Shown here piece after piece: positions 27,053 to 36,080 of a DNA stretch of 64,000 nt. Where the stretch lies: NCBI RefSeq assembly GCF_019443125.1, contig NZ_JAHYXK010000006.1:1-64000 (forward strand), given 5' to 3'. The position numbers and the translations under genes are program-made. This DNA comes from Pontibacter aydingkolensis. Its GTDB lineage: Bacteria; Bacteroidota; Bacteroidia; Cytophagales; Hymenobacteraceae. Below the pieces are notes generated by a model that was given only the letters and a program-made list of their open reading frames with translations, was not told the DNA's origin and did not search any database. Every line of letters starts with the position of its first letter. Position 1 is the stretch's first letter.

Positions 27053-27922
27053 ATGCCCACCAATGCATTGCTCAAAAAGCTATCACTTCTTACCGATAAA
27101 GGCCTTAAAAAGAGGCTTCGCAAGGAAATACTCGCATATTACAAAAATATCCCGCAAGCAGAAACAGATCCTGAAATTCAGGAGGCACTTGCATTTTTGA
27201 GTAACAATCGGTTTCATGTATTTCCCTATACTTTTACAGATGATTATTCGTCTGAGCAGGTACAGGTATATACCGATAAAAACCTGGGATTAAAGTACGT
27301 TATGCATAAGGGCAAAAAGCTATACTTTAAGCGGACATGGGGTGAGCGGAAGATCAAGCGAAATTATGTTTACTTACTTCTTGAACAGGATTTAAAGTCG
27401 CCACACCGGTACTTAGCAGATTCTTTTGTAGTAGAACGAGGTGATGTGGTAGTGGATGCCGGAGCAGCTGAAGGTAATTTTGCGCTGAGCGTAGTAGAAC
27501 AGGTAAAAAAACTATACTTATTCGAAACCGATAATGAATGGGTGGAGGCCCTGGAAGCCACTTTTGCCCCTTGGAAAGATAAAGTAGAGATCATCAATAA
27601 GTATGTAAGCAATACTAACAATGAACATTACTTAACCTTAGATAATTTTTTTGAGGGTAAGGGAGCCGTTAATTTTATAAAAGCCGATGTAGAGGGCGCA
27701 GAAGCTGATCTACTGGAAGGCAGTAAAAATATTTTACAAAACCAGCAGCTTAAAGTTGCTATAACCACCTATCATAAACAGGAAGACGAAACAGAACTAA
27801 ACGACATGCTACAGCAGTCAGGTTTTAAGACAGAGTTTTCGGATGGCTACATGCTGTTTCCGCATTACGGGCCTTTTAAGCCTCCGTACTTCAGGCGTGG
27901 TTTGATCAGGGCAATGAAATAA
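27053..27922 (+). CDS. FkbM-family methyltransferase
   Basis: 289 residues. Residues about 130-270 form a Rossmann SAM-dependent methyltransferase: motif I DVVVDAGAAEGNFALSVVEQ (about 129-148), acidic end of strand 2 in FETDNEW, and FIKADVEGAEADLLEG (about 208-223), the FkbM signature. The N-terminal 120 residues are a family-specific extension. FkbM enzymes usually O-methylate sugars or polyketides. It is single, outside the glycan cluster, between its own promoter and a strong bidirectional terminator. Confidence 0.85.
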   Translation: MPTNALLKKLSLLTDKGLKKRLRKEILAYYKNIPQAETDPEIQEALAFLSNNRFHVFPYTFTDDYSSEQVQVYTDKNLGLKYVMHKGKKLYFKRTWGERKIKRNYVYLLLEQDLKSPHRYLADSFVVERGDVVVDAGAAEGNFALSVVEQVKKLYLFETDNEWVEALEATFAPWKDKVEIINKYVSNTNNEHYLTLDNFFEGKGAVNFIKADVEGAEADLLEGSKNILQNQQLKVAITTYHKQEDETELNDMLQQSGFKTEFSDGYMLFPHYGPFKPPYFRRGLIRAMK

Positions 27923-27958
27923 ACAAAAGGGCCGGTTATTATACCGGCCCTTTTGTTT
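27921..27958. terminator. Bidirectional terminator between convergent genes
   Basis: A perfect 16-base stem: AAACAAAAGGGCCGGT (27921-27936), 6-base loop, ACCGGCCCTTTTGTTT (27943-27958). It overlaps the stop codon of the left gene and serves both converging genes. Confidence 0.9.
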
Positions 27959-27972
27959 ATAACTCGTTTGGT

Positions 27973-27998
27973 AAAGTATACTCTAGTAATTATACTTT
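27973..27998. repeat. Second hairpin made of opposed AAAGTATA words
   Basis: AAAGTATA (27973-27980) pairs with TATACTTT (27991-27998) across a 10-base loop. It straddles the last codons and stop of the leftward gene at 27983. Confidence 0.6.
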
Positions 27999-28507
27999 CT
28001 GTTGAATATTTCGGTAAGTATAAAAGCCTCTTTTACAGAAGCCGGGTTGCGCAACAGTTTGGCATAACGACTAGTTGGTGCCTCACTTTCCTGGGCATAA
28101 GCTTTAAATACAGGCTCCCTCATTTCTTTAGACCTTCTCTTAGCTTCTCTGGCATCAGCCGCATTTTCCCAGGATAGCGCTTTTTGTGTAGTGCCCTCAT
28201 AGCTTTTATACTTGGGTACTCTTTCCTCAGCAATTACTGGTGGAGTTACAATCTCCCGGACCCTTTCGCGAGCTATTTCAGCTTCTGCCCTGCCTTTATC
28301 AACTTTAGGCTGCAATTCACGCAAAATATCCTCAAAAGAAGTTACCGGCCTTTGGGGCTGCTGAGGCTCTACGCGTCTGCGTTGCGGCTTTTGCTCTTCC
28401 ATCTCCTGCTCTTTATCGCCTGGCGTATTAAAAGCCTTCCGCCATTGTGTGAAAAGAAAATAAGCCACAGCGGCCAGTATGTAAAGTATAATTTTAAAAT
28501 CGTCCAT
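27983..28507 (-). CDS. Small membrane-anchored protein with charged disordered tail
   Basis: 174 residues. A single helix near the N-terminus (about 5-21, IILYILAAVAYFLFTQW) is followed by a long Arg/Glu/Pro/Gln-rich region without clear fold, and a short conserved-looking C-terminus (LRNPASVKEAFILTEIFNRKYNY). The orientation would put the tail in the cytoplasm. I recognise the type from Bacteroidota genomes but know no function. It is divergent from smc. Confidence 0.65.
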   Translation of the reverse strand: MDDFKIILYILAAVAYFLFTQWRKAFNTPGDKEQEMEEQKPQRRRVEPQQPQRPVTSFEDILRELQPKVDKGRAEAEIARERVREIVTPPVIAEERVPKYKSYEGTTQKALSWENAADAREAKRRSKEMREPVFKAYAQESEAPTSRYAKLLRNPASVKEAFILTEIFNRKYNY

Positions 28508-28661
28508 AGCAAAAGGTAGGTAGCTTTACCAAATATAGCGTTTTTACATGGAATTAAAAATTAACGAAGCAGTTATTACACTGGCAATATACTACATTGA
28601 TAAGGCTTATTTTTATTAAGAAAGTTAAGTAAACCGGAACAGCTAATTGAGAAAAATAGCT

Positions 28662-28669
28662 TATTTTTG
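28662..28669 (+). promoter_or_regulatory. Candidate -7 element for smc
   Basis: TATTTTTG matches TAnnTTTG, 30 bases before the smc ATG at 28700. The upstream TTG is too close for a standard -33, so the call rests on the -7 box. Confidence 0.35.
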
Positions 28670-28699
28670 AAGTTAGAACAGAAGATTCCGCGAACGCGA

Positions 28700-31600
28700 A
28701 TGCAAGTATCAAGATTAGAAATTAAAGGCTTCAAAAGTTTTGGCGACCGTGTCGTTATAAATTTTGACAACGGTATAACCGGGATTGTAGGCCCAAATGG
28801 CTGCGGCAAGTCAAACATTGTAGATGCCATTCGCTGGGTACTGGGTGAGCAGAAAACCCGTAATTTGCGCTCTGACAAGATGGAGAACGTGATCTTTAAC
28901 GGCTCCAAAACCCGCAAGCCTACCCAGATGGCCGAAGTGTCTATCACCTTCGACAATAATCGTGGCGTGTTGCCCACAGAGTACTCCCAGGTAACCGTAA
29001 CTAGAAAGTACTACCGCAACGGCGACAGTGAGTATATGCTAAACGGCGTTACCTGTCGCCTGAAAGACATTAACGAACTTTTTCTGGACACCGGTATAGG
29101 TTCTGATAGTTATGCCATTATTGAGCTGAAAATGGTAGATGAGATCCTGAACGATAAGGAAAATTCGCGCCGTTTGCTTTTCGAAGAGGCTGCCGGTATC
29201 TCCAAATTCAGGGTGCGTAAAAAGCAGACGCTTAAAAAACTGGAAGAAACTGACGCTGACCTGGAACGTGTGGAAGATGTTCTTTTCGAGATCGGGAAGA
29301 ACATGAAAACGCTGGAAAGGCAAGCTAAACAAGCCATTAGGTATTTCCAGTTAAAGGACGACTATAAAAAGCACAGCCTGGAGTATGCCCGCCGAAACAT
29401 ATCGCAGTTCCAGAACACGATAGACAGGCTGCAGCAGGATGTACAACACGAAACAGAGCTGAAGGAAGGGTATGTACTTGCCGTAACCGAAGCAGAAGAT
29501 GCCGTTGCCGACCAGAAAGAAGAACTGAACCGCACACAGGAAAAACTGGCCGAAAGCCAGAAAACCATGCAGGTGCAAACAGCCAAGCTTCGCCAACTCG
29601 AAAACGACATCAAGCTTAAATCAGAACGTAGTAATTACCTGAAAGAGCGCATGCAGCAGCTGCGCCAGCAAATTGGCCAGGACACAGCAAACCTGGAGCA
29701 TACCCAGGAAAGTATACTGGAACTGCGCGACGAGTTGATAGAAGTACAGGATAAATTTGCCGAATCGGAAGAGCAGATGGCGGCTGTAAAAGAGCAACTG
29801 CAGGAAGCCAACGAGCAGAAAGCAAGCCTGCAGGAGGCGCACCAAACTATTGTAAAGCAGCACCGAGACAAACAGAACGAAGTATACCAGCTGAGCAAAT
29901 CCCTGGAGATTGGCCAGGTGCAGATACAGAACATCAACCAGGAGCTGGAACGCCTGCAACAGCAACAGCTTAATGCCGACGAAGACGGACGCATATTGCA
30001 AGAGCAGCTACAGGAAGCACAGCAGGTTCTGGAAGAGAACACGTCTGAACTGGTAAGAATTCAGGCACACGAAGAAACCCTGGCCCAAAGTATAGCAACT
30101 ACCGAAACTGCTATCGAGGAATTAAAAAGCCAACTCGTAGAGCTAAACCGAACCCTCGACTCCAGGCAAAACCAGTATAACCTTACCAAGTCACTGGTAG
30201 AAAATATGGAAGGTTTTCCGGAGGCTATCAAATTTCTGAGCAAGTCTGACAGCTGGTCTAAGCCGGCCCCTCTCCTATCTGATATACTTATTTGCGAGCC
30301 TGATTACAAGCCGCTTATAGAGAGTTACCTGGAGCAGTACATGAACTACTTTGTGGTAGATGAACTACAGGATGCCGTGGATGCCGTGAGCTTACTGAAG
30401 AGCGAAAACAAAGGCCGCGCTAACTTTATTATACTTTCGGAGATCGAAGAACTGGAGCCTACAGCCACCTTTAGCGAGGGCAACCTGAAAGCAGCGTATG
30501 AGGTCGTTTCTGCTGATAAAAAGTATAGCGGCCTGATGAAGTATATGCTCCGCAATGTATACATCAGCGACGACTCTGAAGATGAACTTTACGGCAGCGA
30601 GTACAAAACCATCATACTTAAAGATGGTAGCGCTATCCGTAAGCCGCTTAGCTTATCAGGTGGCTCGGTGGGTGTTTTCGATGGCAACCGTTTAGGTCGT
30701 AAACAGAACCTGGAGAAACTTGCCATGGAGGTTGCTGAATTACAGGAGCAGATAGAGCTGATGCAAAGCCGCATTAACACACAAAACCAGATCCTGCAGA
30801 ACCACCGCAACGAGTCAAAGAAAGAAGCAATTAAGCAACTGGAAAAAGACGTTGCCAAAATGCAGCAGGACCTGCTCACAGTGCGCATTAAGTATGAGCA
30901 GTATCAGCAAAATCTGAAGAACTTCGACCAGAAACGCGATGAACTGTACGAACGCCTGGTAGAACTGCGCGAGCAAAGTATGGAAGTATCGCCACAGGCC
31001 GAAGCTGACATGCAGAAATTACGCCGTCTGGAACAGGAAATTTCAAGCTTTGCCGCACAATTAGAGCAGCAGCAGGAACGCATCACGGTTATCTCAGGTA
31101 GCTACAACCACGAGAACATACAGTACCACCAACTTAAAAACCGCTTTACAAGTCTACAACAGGAGATCGGCTATAAGCAAAAGTCTGTTGAGACAAACCA
31201 GGAACGCATCACTGGCCTTAAGAACGAACTGGCCAAGGCTGAAGAAGAAACAACAGAATCTACTACCTTTATTGAGGAGAACGAGGCTGTAGTGGAAACC
31301 ATGATCGAAGCGCGTCGTGAATTTGGTTACGAACTGGAGGCAATCGAGAAAAAGTACTTCAGCCTGCGCGGTGAACTGGAGGAAAAAGATAAAACCATAC
31401 GTGAGCTACAGCGCAAGCGCCAGAACGCCGATGAGCTTTTAATGCGCATGCAGCAGGCCATGAACGACACCAAGATCAAGCTGGTGTCTATTCAGGAACG
31501 GCTGGCTGCAGAGTTTAACATTTCTTCAGAAGAGTTTGCTGCTGCCCCTCCTGAGACAGATGAGCTGATTCCGCTTACGGATGATGAATTAAACGGTCAT

Positions 31601-32236
31601 ATCGCTTCTGTAAAATCTGCCCTGGATAAAATGGGTCCTGTAAACGCTATGGCAGCCGAGGCTTACATAGAAATAGAGGAACGCAACAAATTCATCACTG
31701 AGCAGCGCGACGACCTTGTAAACGCCAAAAACACCCTGATCGACACGATAAACGAGATCGACACAGTGGCAAAGGAGAAGTTCATGGAGTCGTTTGAGAT
31801 GATCAAGGAAAACTTCAAGAACGTGTTCCGTAGCCTGTTTACAGAAGAAGATAACTGTGACCTGGTCGTATTAGACCCTAAGAACCCGCTGGAATCTAAA
31901 ATAGAGATCATGGCACAGCCAAAAGGCAAGCGCCCTCTTACTATTAATCAGCTGTCAGGTGGCGAGAAAACCCTTACGGCTATATCACTTTTGTTTGCGA
32001 TCTACCTGCTTAAGCCAGCGCCGTTCTGTATCTTCGATGAAGTAGATGCACCGCTGGATGATGCCAACATTGACAAGTTCAATAACATCATCCGCAAGTT
32101 TTCAGGCGAGTCGCAGTTTATTGTAGTAACGCACAACAAGCGCACCATGGCCTCAACTGATGTGATGTATGGCATAACCATGATCGAAGCCGGTATTTCA
32201 AGAGTGATTCCTGTTGATTTGAGGCAGATAGCGTAG
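28700..32236 (+). CDS. smc: Chromosome segregation ATPase SMC
   Basis: 1178 residues from the ATG at 28700, chosen because MQVSRLEIKGFKSFGDR is the normal SMC opening (the open frame begins 11 codons earlier at TTG). The N-terminal ATPase half has Walker A GPNGCGKSNIVDAIRW; coiled coils (about 170-500 and 660-1010) flank a hinge at about 515-650; the C-terminal half has the signature LSGGEKTLTA and Walker B FCIFDEVDAPLDDAN. SMC dimers with ScpAB extrude DNA loops from parS sites. ScpA/ScpB are not in the window. The gene is single and ends at a terminator. Confidence 0.98.
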   Translation: MQVSRLEIKGFKSFGDRVVINFDNGITGIVGPNGCGKSNIVDAIRWVLGEQKTRNLRSDKMENVIFNGSKTRKPTQMAEVSITFDNNRGVLPTEYSQVTVTRKYYRNGDSEYMLNGVTCRLKDINELFLDTGIGSDSYAIIELKMVDEILNDKENSRRLLFEEAAGISKFRVRKKQTLKKLEETDADLERVEDVLFEIGKNMKTLERQAKQAIRYFQLKDDYKKHSLEYARRNISQFQNTIDRLQQDVQHETELKEGYVLAVTEAEDAVADQKEELNRTQEKLAESQKTMQVQTAKLRQLENDIKLKSERSNYLKERMQQLRQQIGQDTANLEHTQESILELRDELIEVQDKFAESEEQMAAVKEQLQEANEQKASLQEAHQTIVKQHRDKQNEVYQLSKSLEIGQVQIQNINQELERLQQQQLNADEDGRILQEQLQEAQQVLEENTSELVRIQAHEETLAQSIATTETAIEELKSQLVELNRTLDSRQNQYNLTKSLVENMEGFPEAIKFLSKSDSWSKPAPLLSDILICEPDYKPLIESYLEQYMNYFVVDELQDAVDAVSLLKSENKGRANFIILSEIEELEPTATFSEGNLKAAYEVVSADKKYSGLMKYMLRNVYISDDSEDELYGSEYKTIILKDGSAIRKPLSLSGGSVGVFDGNRLGRKQNLEKLAMEVAELQEQIELMQSRINTQNQILQNHRNESKKEAIKQLEKDVAKMQQDLLTVRIKYEQYQQNLKNFDQKRDELYERLVELREQSMEVSPQAEADMQKLRRLEQEISSFAAQLEQQQERITVISGSYNHENIQYHQLKNRFTSLQQEIGYKQKSVETNQERITGLKNELAKAEEETTESTTFIEENEAVVETMIEARREFGYELEAIEKKYFSLRGELEEKDKTIRELQRKRQNADELLMRMQQAMNDTKIKLVSIQERLAAEFNISSEEFAAAPPETDELIPLTDDELNGHIASVKSALDKMGPVNAMAAEAYIEIEERNKFITEQRDDLVNAKNTLIDTINEIDTVAKEKFMESFEMIKENFKNVFRSLFTEEDNCDLVVLDPKNPLESKIEIMAQPKGKRPLTINQLSGGEKTLTAISLLFAIYLLKPAPFCIFDEVDAPLDDANIDKFNNIIRKFSGESQFIVVTHNKRTMASTDVMYGITMIEAGISRVIPVDLRQIA

Positions 32237-32258
32237 CTAATTTATACTCTATAAAAAA

Positions 32259-32292
32259 GGGAGCAGCTTTATTCTTAGCCGCTCCCTTTTTT
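32259..32292 (+). terminator. Intrinsic terminator after smc
   Basis: GGGAGCAGC (32259-32267) and GCCGCTCCC (32278-32286) form a 9-base stem with one mismatch, flanked by an A-run before and T6 after. Confidence 0.85.
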
Positions 32293-32348
32293 ATTGTCTG
32301 AACTGGGATTTCTAGGATTTTAGGATTAATGGGATTGGCCACATGCCT

Positions 32349-32710
32349 CTGCCGCGAGTTTAGCGGTAGCGTAACTTGTGGTTTGTCATGGCAGCAGTTT
32401 CCAACTGCTTTGCTTTGAAAAAGCAAAGGCTGCGATGGCCGAGGCTAAACTTTAACTATAAATCGGCTACAGTATAAAATCTGGTCAAACTATCGTTGTT
32501 TTGTAGGGACAGGTCGCGACCTGTCCGCAGATGGCCTGAGCTATACTTCATACTTTGGCTACTGTGGATTAACCTACCCCTCCCAAGAGGGGAATTCCCA
32601 GAAAGTATAAAGCAAATAAAGTGTAAATCTCAGAAAGTATACTTTTCAGCTTGCGCAGAAAGCCAGTTGCAAACTGGCCTCATGGTTAGCCATCCCGAAA
32701 GCATTCGGGA
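32349..32710. repeat. Cluster of seven different short hairpins in the gap after smc
   Basis: The 485-base gap between smc and the next gene has no reading frame I trust but holds a row of inverted repeats: 32349-32369 (CTGCCGC/GCGGTAG, one G-T), 32393-32409 (AGCAGTT/AACTGCT), 32408-32428 (CTTTGCTTT/AAAGCAAAG), 32507-32526 (a perfect 20-base palindrome, GGACAGGTCGCGACCTGTCC), 32577-32592 (CCCCT/AGGGG), 32662-32678 (GCCAGTT/AACTGGC) and 32693-32710 (TCCCGAA/TTCGGGA). Some of these words I remember as dispersed intergenic repeats in Bacteroidota. Four AAGTATA words are interspersed. Confidence 0.75.
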
Positions 32711-32721
32711 CGGCAGGGGCA

Positions 32722-33072
32722 TTATACATTTGCTTCAATTTCTTTCTGCAACTTCTTCGGAAGCTTTGCTTTAACCAAAGCATAACTCTGCTTAACATAA
32801 GTTTCCCACTGCGCATCATTCAACACATTCCACTCCTGCACATTAATCCATTTGTTACGCGCCATATAAGGGGCCGGAATAATGCCTGGTCTGGATACCA
32901 TTTCATCGAACTGTTCGGCTGTAACTTTAAAAGATACCGAATGCGGTGCATCTATGCTTGTAACGCAGAACATCTTCTCTCTGACCAGGAAACAAAGATC
33001 TGCACCCCACTTCACATCTTCCGTTACGCCCGGCAAACCCAGGCAAAACTCTCGCAATGCTTCTATATTCAC
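32722..33072 (-). CDS. MmcQ/YjbR-family protein
   Basis: 116 residues, the typical length of this double-wing DNA-binding-like family. Recognisable segments are LREFCLGLPGVTEDVKWG at the N-terminus (residues 5-22), FKVTAEQFDEM and ARNKWINVQ near the centre and LPKKLQKE at the end. The fold is related to CyaY; the role is unknown although DNA binding has been proposed. It lies just leftward of the acyltransferase gene, same strand, 31 bases apart, with the hairpin cluster beyond its 3' end. Confidence 0.85.
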   Translation of the reverse strand: MNIEALREFCLGLPGVTEDVKWGADLCFLVREKMFCVTSIDAPHSVSFKVTAEQFDEMVSRPGIIPAPYMARNKWINVQEWNVLNDAQWETYVKQSYALVKAKLPKKLQKEIEANV

Positions 33073-33103
33073 TCTCTAACTCTTTAAACTAAAACGCTCT
33101 ACC

Positions 33104-33682
33104 TTACCTTACTCCCTGCTCTGGGTATTTGGCAGTTTTAGTTCTGTAGAAATCCATGATTGCCTCAATATCGGCTTCAACGTCTCCAGTTGGGTAAAAG
33201 GCAGGGCCAACACCAGCTTCTTTTTTAGCATAGTCCAGGTAGCCAAGTATGATAGGTACACCGGCTCCAACTGCTACATGGTAAAAACCACGGCGCCAGC
33301 GAGGCTGATACTTCCGTGTTCCTTCAGGGGTTACCATCACACACATATCCCCGGGAGTCTCTTTAAAGATCCGGATCATGGCATCCACCATCTTCGTATT
33401 TCTAGATCTATCGATGGGAAGGGCACCCATGGCTTTAAGCAAACCACCAAAGGGGAAGCGCATAAACTCCTTTTTAATGGTAAACCGGATGGGCGCGTCC
33501 ATAAGGTAAAAGGCGGCGCGGGCGTAAATAAAGTCCCAGTTACTAGTATGTGGTGCTGCCACCATTACGCAACGGCGAAGCTCCGGAGCAAGTGTTCCGT
33601 TAAGTTTCCAGCCGGTGATCTTAAAGAATAGTTTCGAGATTAGTTTTCCTGTCATGTAAAAGCATGTATTTTCTGCCCACAC
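33104..33682 (-). CDS. Lysophospholipid (1-acylglycerol-3-phosphate-type) acyltransferase
   Basis: 192 residues of the PlsC-like superfamily. The catalytic HX4D box is APHTSNWD (about residues 44-51) and the substrate-binding block is VTPEGTR (about 117-123). The protein is shorter than E. coli PlsC and has one possible membrane segment at the N-terminus, like small acyltransferases annotated in Bacteroidota glycerophospholipid or lipid A metabolism. The first ATG gives MWAENTCFY; an internal start at Met10 is also reasonable. The acyl acceptor is not determinable from sequence. Confidence 0.82.
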   Translation of the reverse strand: MWAENTCFYMTGKLISKLFFKITGWKLNGTLAPELRRCVMVAAPHTSNWDFIYARAAFYLMDAPIRFTIKKEFMRFPFGGLLKAMGALPIDRSRNTKMVDAMIRIFKETPGDMCVMVTPEGTRKYQPRWRRGFYHVAVGAGVPIILGYLDYAKKEAGVGPAFYPTGDVEADIEAIMDFYRTKTAKYPEQGVR

Positions 33683-33735
33683 AAAGGTAAGGCCAATACG
33701 TTATAAAACGTATAAATACATACATTTTAGCATAT

Positions 33736-34359
33736 TTACAAAGCTCGCTTTATTACATGTGCCTTTTTACGCAATAAGTAAGCCTGTATACCCACTCCTA
33801 AAACAGGGCCTATAGCAGTATACTTTCTGTCTCCAAGCTTCTGCTGGAAATACCGCACACTTAGCATAGGCTCAATCGAAAACTTCTCATTGAAGAAGTA
33901 TGCATAGCCAATTCCTATACGACCTTCGAGCAAATTAAATTTATCTGATTTAGAAAAGTTAAGAAGACCAGGCGCAACAGAGAATTCGCCGAAAATACCA
34001 TTATCAAGGTAATAACGAACAAATGGCCCCATTAACATATAAGTGCGTTTATCCGGCAACATCTCCTCGGTTGTATCTATCTTCTTACTTCGAAAATCTA
34101 TAGTCAAATTAAGGCCTATAACGAAATCATGCATTACAAAATAGCCATTCTTAGCATTTATGGTAGCCATTATTTCTGTGGCGTTGATCGTTTGTCCCGG
34201 CGAACTGATAGCATCGGTTGTTTTGTAGAATGAAGCATCAACTGTACCTCCCAGTAAAATTGATCCTTGTTTAACTTTAGCTTTAATCAAGTAGCTTTCG
34301 TTTTCTTGGGCTACTACTAGATAAGGAAGAAGGAATAGAAGCAGTAAAGTTTTTCGCAT
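33736..34359 (-). CDS. Outer-membrane beta-barrel protein, OmpA/OmpW-like size
   Basis: 207 residues with a short signal peptide (MRKTLLLLFLLPYLVVAQ). Alternating strands with Gly and aromatics (GYFVMHDFVIGLNLTIDF, GPFVRYYLDNGIFGEFSVAP, LEGRIGIGYAYFFNEKFSIEPML) suit an 8-stranded barrel of the outer-membrane beta-barrel family. It ends with a basic tail rather than a terminal Phe. The function is unknown; it may be structural or a small pore. It stands alone, leftward. Confidence 0.72.
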   Translation of the reverse strand: MRKTLLLLFLLPYLVVAQENESYLIKAKVKQGSILLGGTVDASFYKTTDAISSPGQTINATEIMATINAKNGYFVMHDFVIGLNLTIDFRSKKIDTTEEMLPDKRTYMLMGPFVRYYLDNGIFGEFSVAPGLLNFSKSDKFNLLEGRIGIGYAYFFNEKFSIEPMLSVRYFQQKLGDRKYTAIGPVLGVGIQAYLLRKKAHVIKRAL

Positions 34360-34471
34360 AGTATATAAGAATTAAAAGGGGCTATGCCTATACTACGTAA
34401 CTTTACCTATACAAAGTTGTATATATTTAATAAAACTGCAAATTAGTGTGTAAACTTTCTTCTGTAGGTTC

Positions 34472-35236
34472 TTACTTGTTTATCAGCTGCCTTATATGCT
34501 TCTCAAGTTTCATGGTATGCTCGTAGCCAATCTCAAAAATCTCATCTGCCTTTCTGAAGTTTGTAAGCCGGTAATACTTTAGCTCTTGCGGCTCGATCAG
34601 CAAATCGCAGAGGTGCATGCGTAACTTCACATTATTGTTGATGGCCAGCAGTAAAGTCCTTTCTACCATCGACCTGATGTTGGTTATCTGCGCCTGATGG
34701 TTGATCGGATTAACATGCACTGCTATTTTGAAGTCACAGTTCGTATGCAAGGGGTCAACAGGAAGGTTGTTCAGCAGGCCGCCATCATTTAACAACTTGC
34801 CCTCGAAAAGTATAGGACGGTACAGAATAGGCACAGCTGACGAGGCAAGCAACGGCTGAATTAGTTTACCGGTAGAGAAGTATGCTGTAACACCCTCATT
34901 CATCTCTGTAGCGCTTACCACTACAGGTATCTTAAGATCCTCAAACGTTATATCAGCACCCAGGTGCCTGATGTAAAGTTTTTCTACCTCCTCCAGATGC
35001 AACAGTCCGGCTTTGCCAAAAGCAGGCCTTACAATCTTAAAAACGCTTAGCTCTTTTATCAGGCTCAGAATTTGATCAGGAGTAAAACCCGCTGCATAAA
35101 GTACGCCGGCAATGGCCCCCGAACTAACGCCAGATATCATACTGATCTTTATTCCCAGCTCATCAAACGCCTTTAGCACCCCCAGATGCGCTATTCCCCT
35201 TGCTCCTCCACCTGAAAGAGCCAGACCTATACGCAT
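34472..35236 (-). CDS. Patatin-like phospholipase
   Basis: 254 residues, one patatin domain. The oxyanion-hole motif is SGGGARGIAHLG (8-19), the nucleophile elbow GVSSG (Ser38), and the catalytic Asp of the dyad is in DGG (Asp151). Such enzymes hydrolyse acyl esters of phospholipids. There is no signal peptide, so it is cytoplasmic, resembling the RssA/YlbK group. It starts 1 base beyond the stop of the metallo-hydrolase gene, so the two are likely one transcript. Confidence 0.9.
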   Translation of the reverse strand: MRIGLALSGGGARGIAHLGVLKAFDELGIKISMISGVSSGAIAGVLYAAGFTPDQILSLIKELSVFKIVRPAFGKAGLLHLEEVEKLYIRHLGADITFEDLKIPVVVSATEMNEGVTAYFSTGKLIQPLLASSAVPILYRPILFEGKLLNDGGLLNNLPVDPLHTNCDFKIAVHVNPINHQAQITNIRSMVERTLLLAINNNVKLRMHLCDLLIEPQELKYYRLTNFRKADEIFEIGYEHTMKLEKHIRQLINK

Positions 35237-35237
35237 A

Positions 35238-36080
35238 TTAAATTTCTTTAAGAGAAAAGGTATCTTTCAGTCTAACACCTCTGTCTGTCTGCTGCACTGT
35301 ACAACACTCATGCACAGCGTCGTGCTCAAAGTATAAGATCAACTCTTCGGCGGCAGCCATTTCCAGGAACCTGGCTTTCTCTTCCATCGTCAGCAATGGC
35401 CTCGTGTCATAGCCCATCACATATGGCAAGGGAATATGGCCTGTAGACGGCAACAGGTCTGCCATAAAAGCTACTTTTTTGCCTTTGTAAGGTATGATAG
35501 GAATCATCATTTTATCGGTATGCCCATCAGCATAAAATATCTCGAATTGCGGGAAAGGAGATGGCTGCTTTGGGTCTACAAACTTAAGATGTCCGCTTTC
35601 CTGCATCGGCAATATATTCTCTTTCAGAAAAGAGGCTTGCTCTCTAGGATTAGGTTTTGTGGCCCAGTCCCAATGATCGGCATTAGACCAGTAATTAGCA
35701 TTCGGGAATACCAGTTCAAGCGCGCCATCTGTGTTTTTATACCTCACGCCGCCACCGCAATGGTCAAAGTGCAGGTGCGTCATGAAAACGTCTGTTACGT
35801 CCTCGTGCGTAAAGCCTGCATTATGTAGCGAAGATGTCAGGTTAGCGTCCCCATGCAGGTAATAATGGCTGAAGAACTTCGCATCCTGCTTATCGCCTAT
35901 GCCATTATCTATAAGTATAAGCCTGTCTCCGTCCTCTATCAGCATACAACGCATGGCCCAGGTACAGAGGTTGTTTTCATCAGCTGGGTTAGTGCGCTGC
36001 CAAAGCGTTTTAGGTACTACCCCAAACATAGCACCGCCATCTAATTTAAAAAAACCTGTGTCTATTACGTGAAGCTGCAT
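35238..36080 (-). CDS. Metallo-beta-lactamase-fold hydrolase
   Basis: 280 residues. The zinc motif THLHFDHCGG (His102, His104, Asp106, His107) and later ligands (ADGHTDKM, EHDAVHE) are intact. The overall shape resembles the quorum-quenching lactonase/AttM-like branch that takes small esters, but substrate cannot be assigned. No signal peptide. It is the first gene of a leftward pair with the patatin. Confidence 0.86.
   Translation of the reverse strand: MQLHVIDTGFFKLDGGAMFGVVPKTLWQRTNPADENNLCTWAMRCMLIEDGDRLILIDNGIGDKQDAKFFSHYYLHGDANLTSSLHNAGFTHEDVTDVFMTHLHFDHCGGGVRYKNTDGALELVFPNANYWSNADHWDWATKPNPREQASFLKENILPMQESGHLKFVDPKQPSPFPQFEIFYADGHTDKMMIPIIPYKGKKVAFMADLLPSTGHIPLPYVMGYDTRPLLTMEEKARFLEMAAAEELILYFEHDAVHECCTVQQTDRGVRLKDTFSLKEI

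Noticed and set aside
28667-28699. TTG start for smc, 11 codons upstream
   Set aside because: The conserved SMC N-terminus begins at the ATG at 28700, and the TTG lies inside the candidate -7 promoter box.
29039-31929. Many leftward frames opposite smc
   Set aside because: Shadows of the coiled-coil coding strand; Ser/Leu/Cys-rich low-complexity translations without family features.
32349-32710. CRISPR array after smc
   Set aside because: The hairpins differ from one another and lack the regular repeat-spacer layout; no cas genes are in the window.
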